Positions 1 to 12,132 are shown, numbered from the stretch's first letter. The stretch: 64,000 nucleotides of DNA from Rhodosporidiobolus odoratus (GCA_034387635.1 JAOANU010000001.1:2170001-2234000), one strand, 5' to 3'. Translations and numbers: made by a program. Notes: a model not told the origin generated them from the sequence alone.

Positions 1-3000
1 CAACAACGAACGGTTCAGCCGTGGTCAACGACTCTGGCTGTCCGTACAGCGGAGAAATTGCCCTCGGCGTGCAAATCCCCCTCGCCTCTTCTTACCCTCT
101 CACCACTATCACCACTTCCATCGTCGCCCTCGATCCTTCCGTACCGGCCTTGCACCTCGCGTGCTACGACCTCGCCTTCACGCCGTACTATCCCGGTCTC
201 TTTGTGTATCCCTTGATCCGCTACCGTACGTTGCCTTCTCTGCATCTTTTCACATTGTGGTCGAGCTCGACGGGGTACCTGTTCCTCCGCTATCCTCACC
301 ACAAGTCGGAGAGATTAGTTTACTGAGTAGCCATTGCTAACGCCTTTGCTCCTGCAGTCGTGATCGGCCTCCTCGCCCTCTACCTCTTCCTCTATGTCCT
401 CGCCCGTTTCTGGGCTAGCTATACCACCTGGCTCTCCGACAACGAAGCCGAGATCGCTTCCTCTCTCACCCTGAAGCTCACATCCTCCGGCGACGTGCCG
501 AGTCGACGGAAAATGTGGGGCGCAATCTGGTTCGGCGCATGGGCGGGAAAACAGGTCGTTGCGAGCGGGTCCTTGCGGCGGTACGTCACGGCGGAGCTGA
601 GGGAGCTGTTTCAGGTTCTGGCATGGTTCTCGCTCGTCGGGACGGTTGCAGTCAAGTGGCCAGGCTTTGCTTGTATGATTCTGCTTCTCTTTTCCTGACT
701 GTACCATATTGACGAAATGTTCCCGCAGACCCCGTCTTCTCTCAGACTGCCTGGACATCCCTCGTCTACAACAACTCCCTGTCATTCACGTCGGCCGCTA
801 CATCTGTCCTTCCCGAGAATGCCACCGTACCTTCGCCTTTCGCCTCCCAAATCGCCGACGTCACCTCGCCCCTCTACCTCGACACTTCTCTACCTAACGT
901 TCTCCTCGACCTCGAGACTTCGGCGGACGGCATTGAACGCTGGGCACGCATGATCGGCGTTCGGCACGAAGACCTGTGGAGCATCTGCGCATTCACCTTC
1001 TTCGCCCTCTGTGCCGGCGTTATCGCTGCGCACCTCGTCTTCTTCGCCTTTGATAGCGCCCTCGATGCCGTCATTCCGAACCGTCGTAGCCCGCCCGTAC
1101 AGAAGGGCGACCCCGAGGACAAGCCGCCTGTCGAGGACAACGATCCTACCTCTTTCTCACTGAATAAGGAAGGTGACATGGGGCAAGACGGCTACAGGGC
1201 GAGTAGGAGGTCGGATGGGTCGCGCGGGCGCTACTTGGACAGCGGGGACTTCATCGACGACGAGTACCTCGACGAGAGCCGCGAGCACGCTCGCTTGCGG
1301 CCGGACGAATCCTTCCCTTCTTGGCGCTTGCACCTCGCCTTGCTGCAGGGCAATCTCACCCGCGTCCTCCTCTTCTTCCACCTTCCCCTCTGCCTCTTCA
1401 GTGCCTACCAATTCACCCTGTACTCATCTTCGCCTATCTCGACCTTCGCCCTCGCTGTCGTCACTTTCGCCGTCGTCTGCATCGGCGTTCCCGCTTTCCT
1501 CCTATGGCAGATCCACCTCAGGAGCGCCCGCGAGCTCTATACCCACCTTCCCACCCTCCTTTCCCTTGGCGTTCTGTACAACACCTACTCCGACGAGTGC
1601 TCCCTCTTTCCCCTCTCCACCTTGGGCTATAACCTCATCGTTGGTATCGTCGTTGGCGCAGTGCAGAGCGTCGGGACAGCACAGGCCGCAGTCATTCTCA
1701 TCGTGGAGGTTGCGCAAACACTGATTACCTCGCTCTGGCTCCCGTGTGTTTTCTTTTCCCTTCTTCCGGCTGATAATGCTAACTGGTAGTGGTTGCAGCT
1801 GGGCCGACAACTCGGCTATGGGTCCGCTCGCCTTCCTCCTCTCTCTCGCCCGCATCGTTATGGCGGTTCTTCTCGTCGTCCTCTCTCCGACAGTCAACGT
1901 TTCGGCCTCCGCCGCTTCCTGGATCGCCTACATAGTCTTCCTCGTTCAAGGCCTCGTCCTCCTTCTCTTCATCTGGGTCGTCGCCTTCAAGTTCCTCGAG
2001 CTCATCGTTCGAATGATCGGCGGCGTACCTTTCGATGAGAGCCGCAGCGGGCGAGGGGGTGGCTTCTTCGGCGCACTTAGAAAGCTTGACCGGCGAGGCG
2101 GAGGAGGCGGAGGAGGGGGAAAGAAGCAGCGGAACGGAGCGGGGCGCTCGAACTTGGCGAAGAAGCGGGCTATCGAAGCAAGGCGGAGGCGGAACCTGCA
2201 CAGCGCGAGGTACGGGGGCCCGGGTGCGAGCGACCGGTCGAGCGTCGCTGCTCGCACGTATATGCTGCCGAGCGCGGTTCGACCAGCCGGTCATTCTTCC
2301 CTCTCGCTCAATGGCTCGAATGCCCCCTTGCCCTCTTCCGGACTCGATGAAGACGGCTTCATCATGTCGGCCATGTCTTCTCGAGGGTGGGACTCGGCGA
2401 GCGAAGCGTCTTCGCAGCGGCCGGGTTTCGTCAAGCCCGGCGCCTACTCGGCCAATGCTGGCGGGCCGATCCTCCGCAACGTCCAGCAGCACTGGGGTCA
2501 CAGCCAGGTCTCTGTCGGTTCCTCGGCGGCTCCGGCTAGCGGCATCATCGTCCCCGCTGCGGCTGCGGTACCAGCTGCCGCCTCAACCGGCTCAGGCGGT
2601 TCAGGCTTCGCCCGCGTCGGCGGAGGAAGGGCGACGCACAACAACCCCTACAAGCTCGTTAACGCCGGCCAAGCCGCAGTTGGTACCGCCTATCCTCCCT
2701 ATCCCGCTTCTTCCGCCGACATGTACAGTACCCCCGCCTTCGTCACCCCCGCTCAGCGACAGCACTCCTCTACCGCCGCCGTCGAACTCGCGAACGGACC
2801 CAACCCCAACCTGATCGGAGGCGCACCGACTCGACCTTCCCTCACCCTGCCTTCTTCCTCAGCTCTTCTCTCCAATTCTGTCTCTCCTGCTGGCGGTCGA
2901 GGCCTTCTCGACGACGAGCACAATCGCCGTCCGTCCGCCCGCGCCCGAGGTCGCGACGCAGCCAAACAAGGCGGCTTCTTTGGTCGCTTCAAGAAGCAGC

Positions 3001-3515
3001 GACCCGAGTACAGCGATGAGGAATACACGGACGAAACGGATACGGACGATGAAGCGGCTCGACCGAAACGAGGTGGGTGGGGTGCGCTTGCTGGACTGGG
3101 TGGAGCGTTGCGAGGCGGTCGAGGCAAGGGTGGACGAAGAGGCGAATCCAACAGCGCTGAGGAGGAACCGGCACCGCTTGAGCCGCCTGCTGCAGAGTCA
3201 GGTGAGAAGGGCTTTTCGGTTGTGAGGAAACCTCGACCACGGCCTTCTGCGGTAACAACGCCCAGCGCGGCGCCGGCGGATCAGCCCAAGGCAACCGAAT
3301 CTGCTGCCTCTTCTTCCTCCGTCCCACCTGACACCCCCGGCACTCCCGCTCACGCTTCTTCCGACCCTCTTCTTGCCTCGTACCCTTCCACACCGCCGCC
3401 TTCCAGCTCCCGCAATACGCCTCCGCCACCGCACGTCTCTGTCGAGGCGCCAAGTCGGCCTGGGTCTTTGAAGGGGGAGGAAGTCGGGGCGTCCTGGGAG
3501 GAGCAGGAGAAATGA
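1..3515 (+). CDS. TRP/Flc-like integral membrane protein, 5'-truncated
   Basis: The gene is cut by the window start. Exons are 1-225, 358-672, 729-1743 and 1799-3515; the first frame is open to base 3 and 1,089 codons are visible. The N-terminal part is a lumenal Cys-containing ML-like region (CPYSGEIALG, LACYDLAFTPYYP). About nine hydrophobic segments follow, and the last runs into the motif IVRMIGGVPFDES, which is typical of fungal TRP-like/flavin-carrier (Flc, Pkd2-type) proteins. This family is implicated in calcium and redox-cofactor transport and wall integrity at ER or plasma membrane. The last ~490 residues are a basic, then Ser/Pro-rich cytosolic tail with acidic patches, much longer than in yeast Flc proteins. 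Family assignment is good; the transported substrate is unknown. The gene converges on the acetate transporter-like gene. Confidence 0.8.
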
Positions 3516-4651
3516 GGTCGGTCATGTTGAACTTTTCCGAGATTCTCCATCTTCTTCGTTCCTTCTTCGTTTTTCTCTATGGTTTTGGCTCACAGACACT
3601 GCCTATACTTTCGCTCTTCCTCGTCTTGACACATACTTTCACGAGTCTCCCGTTTATCCTTCCCTACTTTAGCAGCAGCGTAATGTCCACTTGCGCGCAT
3701 TGTAATTCCAGTCGGCCATGGCTTTCCTCGAGTCGACCGCAACGCATTGCACACGTCCGTAGGCGGGGAACACAATCGAATGTAACTGCTTTGCGAGCTA
3801 TACGAAATATGACCTACAAGGTCAAAGGCGAGGGGCGAGGGCCACAGTTTCAGACAGGCGACTACGAATAACAGACATGACAAGAAGGGGCTGGGGTACG
3901 ACCTTCTACGAAATAGAGGTTCGGAGCATGATCTGGATGAATCGCCTGTGAGGAGGAAAGATGAGGTCGTCGTTCGCAACCTTTCTTGCAGTGTCACGCT
4001 TCGACTCTTGCTTTTCCTCGCTCAAGGAGAGCCTCCCATATTTAATGTGTGTTAGACAACGTCTACCCGATACACTCAAGCCGGCGGAGAGAGTATGTCC
4101 AAGGTTGGTGGAAGCTAAACGATCCTTTCCAGGCTTGGACACCTGGCAGTCTTGTGCTTCTGACCAGTGGCGGAGCTCAATGGCTTCTTCGGTGGCAGGG
4201 TTTGTTCTCCTCGCTGTACTTAAAGTTCCCATGGCGATACTGACACGCCCATGCAAGCTTAGTCGTTTTCACCTCGTGGACCTTCTCAGATTGCGTCTCT
4301 GTCTTGTGTCACGGTCACTGCGACAGGTTGTACCTCGGAGCGTGAAGCAAGACTGGTATATCACGCTAAAGGATAACCGTTAGACCAGTCTCAGAAAGGC
4401 GGCCGTCCAGGTCCTTCATTGCGCGTTCTTCCTCGGAAGACTTCATCAAGCGAGGAGTTTCCCGAACGCGCTTCAGTCTGATAAACTCTCAACACAGACG
4501 GCTGCTGGGAAGGGGATCGTTGCGCGAGGTACCTCGAAAACGACATACGACATAAGGGATGCAAGGTGAAAGACAACGGTGTGATTGACAAGGGTATAGT
4601 GATAAATAGTTCGGATGGGTCGTCCTGTAGCGGGGGAGGAAATGTTCCTGC
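3516..4651. other. Convergent intergenic region, 1.1 kb
   Basis: Space between two convergent stop codons. Only short overlapping ORFs without recognisable domains are present. I see no tRNA, repeat or transposon. It is long for this gene-dense window, so long 3' UTRs or a non-coding transcript are possible, but nothing in the bases proves it. Confidence 0.4.
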
Positions 4652-5725
4652 TTAGATAACACCGGGCATACCACGCTTGACACCGGGCTCTCCCAAGCCG
4701 GGAACGACGAGGGGCGCCCTCTTCTCGGTCGCCGTCCTGAAGGTGGGGAAGGCCTTGCCGGTTTGCTTGGGTCCCCAAGCTTCCTCTTGAAGGTAGACGG
4801 TGACGCGCCACCAGCTGTCAAGAGTACAATCAAAGTCAGGCGACGCCGGGGACGTATTCTAGAGGGACACACGCGAAGAGGGAGGACAGCATCCAGAAAT
4901 AGGCTGCAGCCTTGATACCAGCACCGACACCGGTGCCAGAGGCGAAGAGGCAACAGGCAATGGTAGTCCCGATGGCGAGGCACGACAGGCAGGCGGCAAG
5001 AATGAGGTCACGAGCAAAGGCAGCGATGGCCTGCGAATTACCGACTCGTGGTCAGTTCACTCCGGCGATAGGAAAGCATGAGAAGCACTCACGCCACTCC
5101 AGGTGAAGGCGGCGAGGCAGACGAACCACGAGGCGAGCTCGGGGAAGTGAGCGTGAATGGATTGGGCAGGGACGATGTTGGCAGCCTGTAAATAAGGAAG
5201 GTCAGAGGAAGGTCGCTTGCGATGGAGGCCGCAAGCCGACGTACATTCAGGAAGAAGAGCGTGCCCGTGCTAAGCCAGAAAGCGCCCCACATGGTATTGA
5301 TAACCTGCACAGAAGAAGCAGATTATCAGCACGAACAGTGAAAATGCTGACGATGAGAAAGTCTGGCTAACCGTAACGAGTGTATCACGGGCGGGAAAGC
5401 CCATCAGGCCAGCGATGAACTGGGCCAGTCCACCATAGAACAGGACAAAAGGAAAAAATGCCCCAGGAGAAGAATCGTTGCCCCACCAGTTGGCAATCCA
5501 CATCGAAGTGATGAAAGTCGACGAGGCAAAGCCGGCTAGGCCTAGTGCGGCGGGAGGCGCGACTGTAATGAGGAGAACGGTGAGTGGAAAGCCGAAGAGG
5601 CGAGCAGAAGAGGGACATAGGGGAGCGGAAAAAACCGGCTTACTCGGCTTGAGCATGATGCGGACCTTTGGCACTTCCTGCAGTACCTCGTCGAGCTTGT
5701 AGTGGTTGCCAGAACGAAGCGCCAT
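4652..5725 (-). CDS. Acetate transporter-like protein of the Ato/GPR1/FUN34/YaaH family
   Basis: Exons in transcription order are 5725-5644, 5562-5372, 5304-5245, 5185-5093, 5030-4873 and 4814-4652, giving 248 aa. Six hydrophobic segments and motifs such as FFPFVLFYGGLAQFIAG, GFPARDT and NTMWGAFW place it in the Ato family of plasma-membrane proton-coupled acetate/ammonium-associated carriers. The family signature NPAPLGL near helix 1 is altered here to PPAALGL, just after the first intron, so substrate range may differ. The start is the first ATG in frame with the conserved N-terminal LDEVLQEVPKVRIM segment. All introns are short with canonical GT-AG ends. The protein lies next to, and in the same direction as, the ankyrin-FYVE-RING gene, with ~450 bp of promoter space. 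Family confidence is high; transport of acetate itself is inferred. Confidence 0.85.
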
Positions 5726-6178
5726 CGTTGTTATTCAGTATGGAGTCTGCCGGGGGAGTTTGTCGAGGCGGGAGAGCACGATATCGGGTAATCGGAAGAT
5801 GAAGTGTACGAGCTGGTGATGGTGTGATTTGTAGAAGGGAAGAAGAAAGCAGCGACGACGGAGGTGGGGTGAGTTGCAATGCGGTCTTCGGCTGGTCGAA
5901 AGGGAAATTGAGAGGGCCGACCGGAGCAGCCGCCGTCACTCGACTCGACTTCGGCCCAGTTTAATTTGCTGCCGCTCGTAGTTCGCCTCCGATCGAGATT
6001 GGTCGGTCTGCTTACCCCGACCGGAACAGCGCGTCGGACGAAGGAAGGACACGGGACTCTGGTATCGAGACCAACTGCATTGACATGACGGGTAAACGTA
6101 CGGAAAGAGGTGATATGCGATGCGAAGGAGCGGGTATGCTTGAAGTGGTGATGAATGGAAAACAACCAAAGTGAACGA
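5726..6178. other. Upstream region of the Ato-like gene
   Basis: About 450 bp between the Ato-like start and the stop of the upstream same-strand gene. It should contain the Ato-like promoter and the 3' end of the adaptor transcript. No gene-like ORF or repeat was recognised. Confidence 0.4.
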
Positions 6179-9100
6179 CTAGGTCTCCCTACTGGCATGA
6201 ACCGGGCAGGAGTGGCCACGAGAGAGCCAGGAGGAGAGGCAGACCTCGTGAAAAGTGCAGAGGCAGACTAGGCGGGCCATTTTGTCGCCTATTTCGAACT
6301 CGTCGAAGCAAATCTTGCATTCCTCGTTGACTAGAGGGCCGGGAGGAAGCTTGAAGACTGCATGGACAGAAGATGAGCAGCGAGTCCACCGAAGACAGAG
6401 CTTGGTACGTACCAAGATAGCGTCCGGAAGCGATGGAACCGTCGCCCTCCTCCAAGCAATCTCGAATATGCGACTCCTGCTGTACCTTGTTCCCGACAGC
6501 AGCAAGCGTCGTACCGCAGACAGGGCACTCCACAAGCTCACTCGCGTCGGAAGCGGCCGCCTCGCTTGGAGTAACGGAGCCAAGCGAGGGGGAAGCGGGA
6601 AAGAAGGCTTGAGGGGAAAGGAGAGAGGCGGAGGCGAGGCCGTGAGGGAGGGAGAGAGCGGCGTGACAGTCGGTACAAGTGCGGTAAAGCGAAGGACCTG
6701 AGCTCAACCAGGGCTGGTCGTCCATGAAACTGCCGGGCTCGATGGCGACGATGTGCGGGTCGAGCTGGTCTTGATGCTGGGAACAGGCTGCACAGACCAC
6801 GAAGCCGCATCTGCAAATGCATGAACAGGGTCAAAATGGGAGAATAGGCAGGCAAGAGAAGAGGGAGTTGCCAGAAAAGGCTCACCGACGACAATGGTGC
6901 TTCCGGTTGAAGAGCGAAAATCTCTTCGAGCATCTCAAGCACTCGATCGCCGCCTCGTCCGGCTGCCACACAGGTCGAAGACCCCGAGGTTGGAACGAAG
7001 GACTGAAGCTGGTCCTCAAGGAAAGAGCAGTTTCGTGAGTCGGAACTCGAAATTCGGGTGCCCGAGCGAGTTGAGGTGTCAAGTCTGGGTAAGGGGAGGT
7101 CGCTTCGGAGGTGGGCGAGAAAGGCTGGGCGAAGTAGTCGGAAGAAGGAGGATGAGGGTCGTCGGCGGAAGTGACGCTGGCAGGACGAGTGCTAGTCCAG
7201 ACGGAGCGGGCGTCGTCGTCATCGCCGGCATCTCGTCCTGAGTCTACGTACGAGGCGGGGGTAAGTGTGAGCATCTGTTGTAGAGGAAAGAATGACCTAC
7301 AGATAAACTCGTCATCCGAGTCCCCTTCTTCCTCTAGATCGTCCGTGCCCATCTCTGCCCTGACGAGCGCCAGTTGATGCAAAAACGCTTCGAGCTCGTC
7401 CTCAGCTCGTCTCCTACTATCCGCATCCTCATCTGTCACGATTCCCCTTCTCAGCTCCGCCGTCGCAGCTTCCAGCCTCGCAATCGTCTTCTTCAACTCT
7501 GCCCGATCCCGCACCTCGTCGGCCATGACAGTCACTCCGGACCGAACACTCGCGCGGTCGGAAGCGTTGCCGGCAGTGGAGAGAACATGAGGATTGCCGG
7601 CGAGGAATTGTGCGCGAGCTCGATAGCCAAGCGAAGCATCCTGCGCGCGATCGGTTCCGAAGGCAGATGGTGTGGGAGGTGCAGACAAGAGAGAAGGACG
7701 GCGAGGGAAAGGCGGGAGGTCGGCGAAGCCCCAGTCGGGCAAGTCGAGCCTTCTTCTCATCACTCGAACCCAGCGTCGACGTCGAACCCACTGCAACACG
7801 TCGAGAGATGGTTCCGGGGTCCACTCATTGGCGGGAACGTCGAAGGAAGCGGCGTAGGACCAACCGTCGATTGGCGAAGAGGAAGGGCTGGTAGTATCGA
7901 CAATCCAGTCGCTGAGCCACATAAAGGCGGGCTCACCACGCGATGCGGCACCCGAAGAGGAGTACGAAGGCTGAGCTGCAGGAGAAACGGCTGGAGAGGA
8001 GGAAGAGGAAGCAGCGAGAACGGCGCTGAGGCTGGAAGAGGCGGCGCTGCTTTTGCGACGAATGGTGGCGGGGCGAGGCGTACGGTACCATGTCGATGGG
8101 GGAGAGGACGGTGTGGCAGAGCTTGTTGCTCGGACTCGGCCGCCGCTCCGAATCTCGCGCCGCTCGGGAAGAATGAGCTCGCCCTCCTTCCCTACCACGG
8201 GAAGACCGACTTCTGATCGGAAGCACGGGAGTTCCGCATCCTCGCTCTCGATTCCGGGCAGGATAGGCATCGAGAAGGCTGCTCGAGCATCGTTCCGGCT
8301 CAAGGCCTTAGCTGTCCAATGTATTCCTCCTGTCAGACCGCCGAGCGACGACAGTTTCTTGAGCGTCGGAAGCGCCAGACGCTGATTCTCGTAAAGGACG
8401 ACCGGAACGGTCGAGTGCAAGTCGAAAGGGTTGTACGGCTCACGCGCCGAGTCTTCGCCCATGTACTGCGCTGCCTCAGCGGTTGCGAGGACGGTGCAGA
8501 TCTGAACTTCGAAGACGGCCGCAGCGAGGTCGTATGCGGTCTCGCCGAAAGAGTTGCGTAGAAGGGGCTCTGCCTTTTGCTTGAGCAGGTAGTGTACCAG
8601 CGGAAGTTGCCCTTTTGACGCGGCGTTCTGCAATGCAGTGTACGCGTGTCTACTTGGCTTGTTGACGGAGGCGCCGGCCGAGACGAGAAGATGAGCGACA
8701 TCGAGCCAGCCGCGGGACGAGGCGTTGTGGAGCGCCTGCGAGAAGCTGCTCAGCGATGTCAAGGGGTAACGGAGAGCCGAAGCGAGAAGGGAAAGGGTAG
8801 TAGACCCAGAAACGGATGTAGGCGGAGAAAACCGCGCGAGAATGAAGAGCCGAAGCGTAATCCAGAAACGGATGCAAGCGGAGAAAACCGTTACTTACCG
8901 TCCATCCATCCGCGTCTTGCGCATCAACATCTACTCCCCGAGAGATGAGGAATCGACAAACGTCGAGATGGCCTTTGTGCGCCGCCTTGTGCAAGGGAGT
9001 TTCCCCCTCTAAATCCTCGCTTTCCGCCATCGCCCCTGCCTCCTCAATGAGCCACTGCACCACGTCGACATGTCCACGCTGAGAGGCGTAGTGTAGTGGC

Positions 9101-9975
9101 GCGAGACCGGTATTGAGACTGGCCTCGTTTGCCAATGCGAAGGCATCTTCACCAGAGTTGCTTGCCAGCAGTGATTTAAGGCGGTCGAGATCGCCATTTG
9201 AGCAGGCGGTGCTGATCAGGTTGCGCAAGACCCGTGGCTCGTATCCTTTTGAGCTGCTGGCAGTGCTGGCAGATCGAGTCGGGGGCGGTCGAGTTGTCAG
9301 AGGGGACGAGGGAGAAGGGGTAGGTGGGTCTACTGGGGAGGGTGCGGGAGTGGCGTCATCGACAGCTGACGGCTCGAGAGAGATTTTGCGCAGGAGCGGC
9401 GAGTCGACAGCCCGTGGAGTGACGGATGGGGAGGGAAGAATGCCGGAAGTCGACGGTGAGCGGGCGCGGTGTAGGGAGGAGCCGGGCGGAGATGGCATTT
9501 CGATAGGTGCGGCGGCAGGGATGGGAGAAAAATTCGGTGCAAAGGAAGGCGCATCGGCTCGAAGTGCGGACGAGCGCAAGGTGGATGTCGGCTCGTCGGC
9601 AGGAGGGGAAGGAGAGGTGGTGGTGGGGTCGGAAAACGTCTCCTCCTCCCGGTCTTGGTCATGCAGTACGCCCGACTCACTCTCCAAAGGTGTACTCGAC
9701 GCTCCCGAGTCTCGTGCTGGCTCTGCTGCGTCACCCCAGGCCAAAGTCGAGGTCGCGCCGTGTGCTTCGTCGCCCCAACCTGCGCTGAAAGGCGGCGCGA
9801 AAAGATGGTCTCGCTGCCAGGAGGGTGGAGGACTCCGTTCGTTTGCGTAAGACGGATCAGAGTGGGAGAAGGCGGCGGTGAGAGGGTCGTCGAGAGGGTT
9901 GTCGCTGGAAGGGGACGGGACGCGAGGATTAGCTTCAACGGCCTTAGGAAATCAGCGAATCACGCACCTGACCAT
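6179..9975 (-). CDS. UPA1: Upa1-like endosomal adaptor: PAM2, ankyrin repeats, FYVE, RING
   Basis: Exons in order are 9975-9968, 9904-8899, 8735-7301, 7243-6886, 6810-6413 and 6357-6179 (1,127 aa). Visible order: a PAM2-like motif LRADAPSFAP at ~117-126; ankyrin repeats at ~227-425; a disordered region; a FYVE finger at ~903-985 with RKHHCRRCGFVVCAAC, expected to bind PI3P on endosomes; and a C-terminal RING at ~1081-1122 (CKICFDEF ... CPVH), as in Pib1-type ubiquitin ligases. This exact combination is that of Ustilago maydis Upa1, which links poly(A)-binding protein and mRNA transport to early endosomes. The 8-base first exon is inferred from phase and a good GTGCGT donor. The third intron (7244-7300, 57 nt) is stop-free, so its removal is less certain. 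Architecture is seen directly; the mRNA-transport role is inferred. Confidence 0.85.
8768..8898. repeat. Imperfect tandem duplication inside an intron
   Basis: Within intron 2 of the Upa1-like gene a block of roughly 60 bp occurs twice. Both copies carry gagccgaagcg and then cagaaacggatg followed by gcggagaaaaccg. The copies differ by a few substitutions and small indels. It does not touch the coding frame. Confidence 0.65.
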
Positions 9976-10239
9976 CGTTAGCGCTGATTGAGGTTATCGA
10001 TACACCTCACGCGGCCTACTGAGCGATTCGAAGGGAGCGGAAGCGGACGGACCGTCGAGTTCTCATCAAAGAAGCAACTTCAAGTTGGGCTCGTTTGCCT
10101 CCCATTGGTGTGCTCTTCGACGACTTGCATACAGTCTAGACGGTAATAGGGCTCTCAGCTTCACTCAAAGTCCCTCAACTCGATTCGCTGCGAACCAAAC
10201 CGCACACCCTTCTCCACAGATCTTTTCCCATCCTCCGAC

Positions 10240-12132
10240 ATGTCGGCATCTAGCTCAGCCGCCTTGGCCACTCGAGCGATCCACCAGGATTCATCCCTGT
10301 CAGGCCCGGAAGTAGCCGCCTTCATCAGGTGTGTCCTTTCTGCACCTTTTCTCCTCAGTCGCCCCACCCGAAGCCATTCTGACTCGAACAGGGAACGATA
10401 GCACTTCAACTACCTTCCGTCACCCATCTCCTCAAGAGATCGCGGCTGCCGAGCCGGGACTGTACGATGCGAACTGGACGCCGGATGCCCCTTCGAGGGT
10501 CATTTACTCGAGGTCGGTCGCCCTTTCTTCATCGCGTTCGGCTCGTGCTGGCCCATCTGACCTCCTGACTTGCTCAGGTACACTCAACCCACTCTCACTC
10601 GTGCCGAGAGCGTTCTGTCAGGGCTACTAGGCGCCCCTACCGTGGTCTACCCCAGCGGCATCGCCGCAGTCTTTGCGGTACTGCTCCATGTCCGACCCGA
10701 CGTGATCGCCGTCACCGCCGGGTATCACGGCTGTCACGGCGCGTTCGAAGTCTATCGTCAGACTCGGGGAGCGGAGCAAGTCGTACGTCGGCCTTCCCCT
10801 TATCGTCGTTCTCCTCCGTCCTCCGCTGACAGAACGGTCCACCCCGCGCAGGTTATTGTCGAGCTCGACGAACCGTACCCTCGAGACAAGAAGGTACTCG
10901 TATGGCTCGAGACGCCTCTCAATCCGACTGGCGAGAGTCGCTCGATCGAAGCCTGTGCGGTCTGTTCTGCCGACCCCAAATACGCCTGGCTGATAGGTTG
11001 CTTCTGTAGACTCGAAGAAAGCTCGTGCTGCCGACGCTGTCCTTGCTGTCGACTCGACCTTCGCGCCGCCCCCGCTGCAGGACCCCTTCAAGTGCCCTAG
11101 GCCCCTAGGATTCGCCTAGTCGAGACTGACTAGAGTTTTTCGACAGGTGGGGAGCGGATATCGTCATGCACAGTGCTACGAAGTACGGAGGCGGGCATTC
11201 TGACCTTTTGGCCGGTACGGTCAGCGTGAAGGACAAGAAAGACTGGCTAAAGCTGTGCGTAATTTTCTCGTTCACCAGTGCAGCAGGTTGTCGGCCCCGT
11301 TGCGCCATCGCTATCGACGACGTCCCCGTATCCCGTGCCACTAATGATGCGTCTGAGCCCTCCCCAGCTGGCACAACCGCACTTACACCGGTTCCAACAT
11401 CGGCTCTCTCGACGCCTGGCTACTTCTCCGCTCCCTCCGCACCCTAACTCTCCGAATCGAACGTCAAGCGAGAACAGCGGCCGCCCTGGCTCAATGGCTC
11501 GCCTCCCTTACGCGAGCTACTCCAGGCTCAGAACTCGACGGCCCGTCCGGCCTGATTGAGAAGGTCTGGCATACGGTTCTACAGGAGGATGCCAACGAGC
11601 TCTTGGGGGAGGGGAAACAGATGACGGCTGGACCGGCGTGCTTTGGCATGTTGTTGACCAAGGGAGAGTATGCGACTGAGTTGCCCCATCAGCTGCGGTA
11701 CTTTGTCGTGCGTTGATCTCTTCCTGCCCTCCGATCGGCCTTTTCCCCCGCTGTTCACCTCTTCTAGTTGTACTTTCATATACATGTCACGACTAATAGA
11801 CTGGTGCTCTCATATACAGCCCGCTACTTCCCTTGGCGGCGTCGAATCCCTCATCGAGCAACGAAGGGTTTCGGATCCGGGCGCCGACCCCCGCCTCAGT
11901 AAGTCCTTCTTGTTCCTCTAGAGCTCGTCTCGTTCATTAAAACGTCGTGAACGGCTCGCAGTCCGCCTCAGTATCGGCTTGGAGGATCTCCAGGACCTGA
12001 AAGACGATCTTATCTCGGGCTTCAAAAAGGTGCTGCAGGTGTGCTACGTTCTTTTCTCCCTTGCGGCAGCCTATGTTGCTGACTCGGATATACGCTCTGT
12101 AGATCGAGCGAGGGCAGACGTCGAAGCTATAG
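10240..12132 (+). CDS. Cystathionine gamma-synthase/lyase-family PLP enzyme with C-terminal SKL
   Basis: Exons are 10240-10330, 10392-10512, 10578-10782, 10852-10954, 11010-11091, 11147-11254, 11368-11707, 11820-11898, 11962-12038 and 12103-12132 (411 aa). Fold type I Cys/Met-metabolism motifs are clear: YSRYTQPTLTRAE, VYPSGIAAVFA, WLETPLNPTGES, the PLP-lysine motif HSATKY (Lys ~213) and ATSLGGVESLIEQR. The enzyme should act in transsulfuration or C-S bond chemistry; which reaction cannot be told. The final 30-base exon encodes a tail ending SKL, a canonical PTS1 peroxisome signal, as in yeast cystathionine beta-lyase Str3. The first splice junction is the least certain, chosen because only donor 10331 keeps the frame. 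The gene is divergent from the Upa1-like gene, 264 bp apart. Confidence 0.85.

Noticed and set aside
2250..2300. GGTTCGA-like T-arm sequences considered as tRNA box B, also near 12774, 29370 and 38390
   Set aside because: No matching box A at proper distance and no cloverleaf; all lie in coding or pseudogene sequence.
10331..10391. Alternative donor at 10329 for the first intron of the PLP enzyme
   Set aside because: It is closer to consensus but leads to a stop within three codons; donor 10331 keeps the conserved frame.
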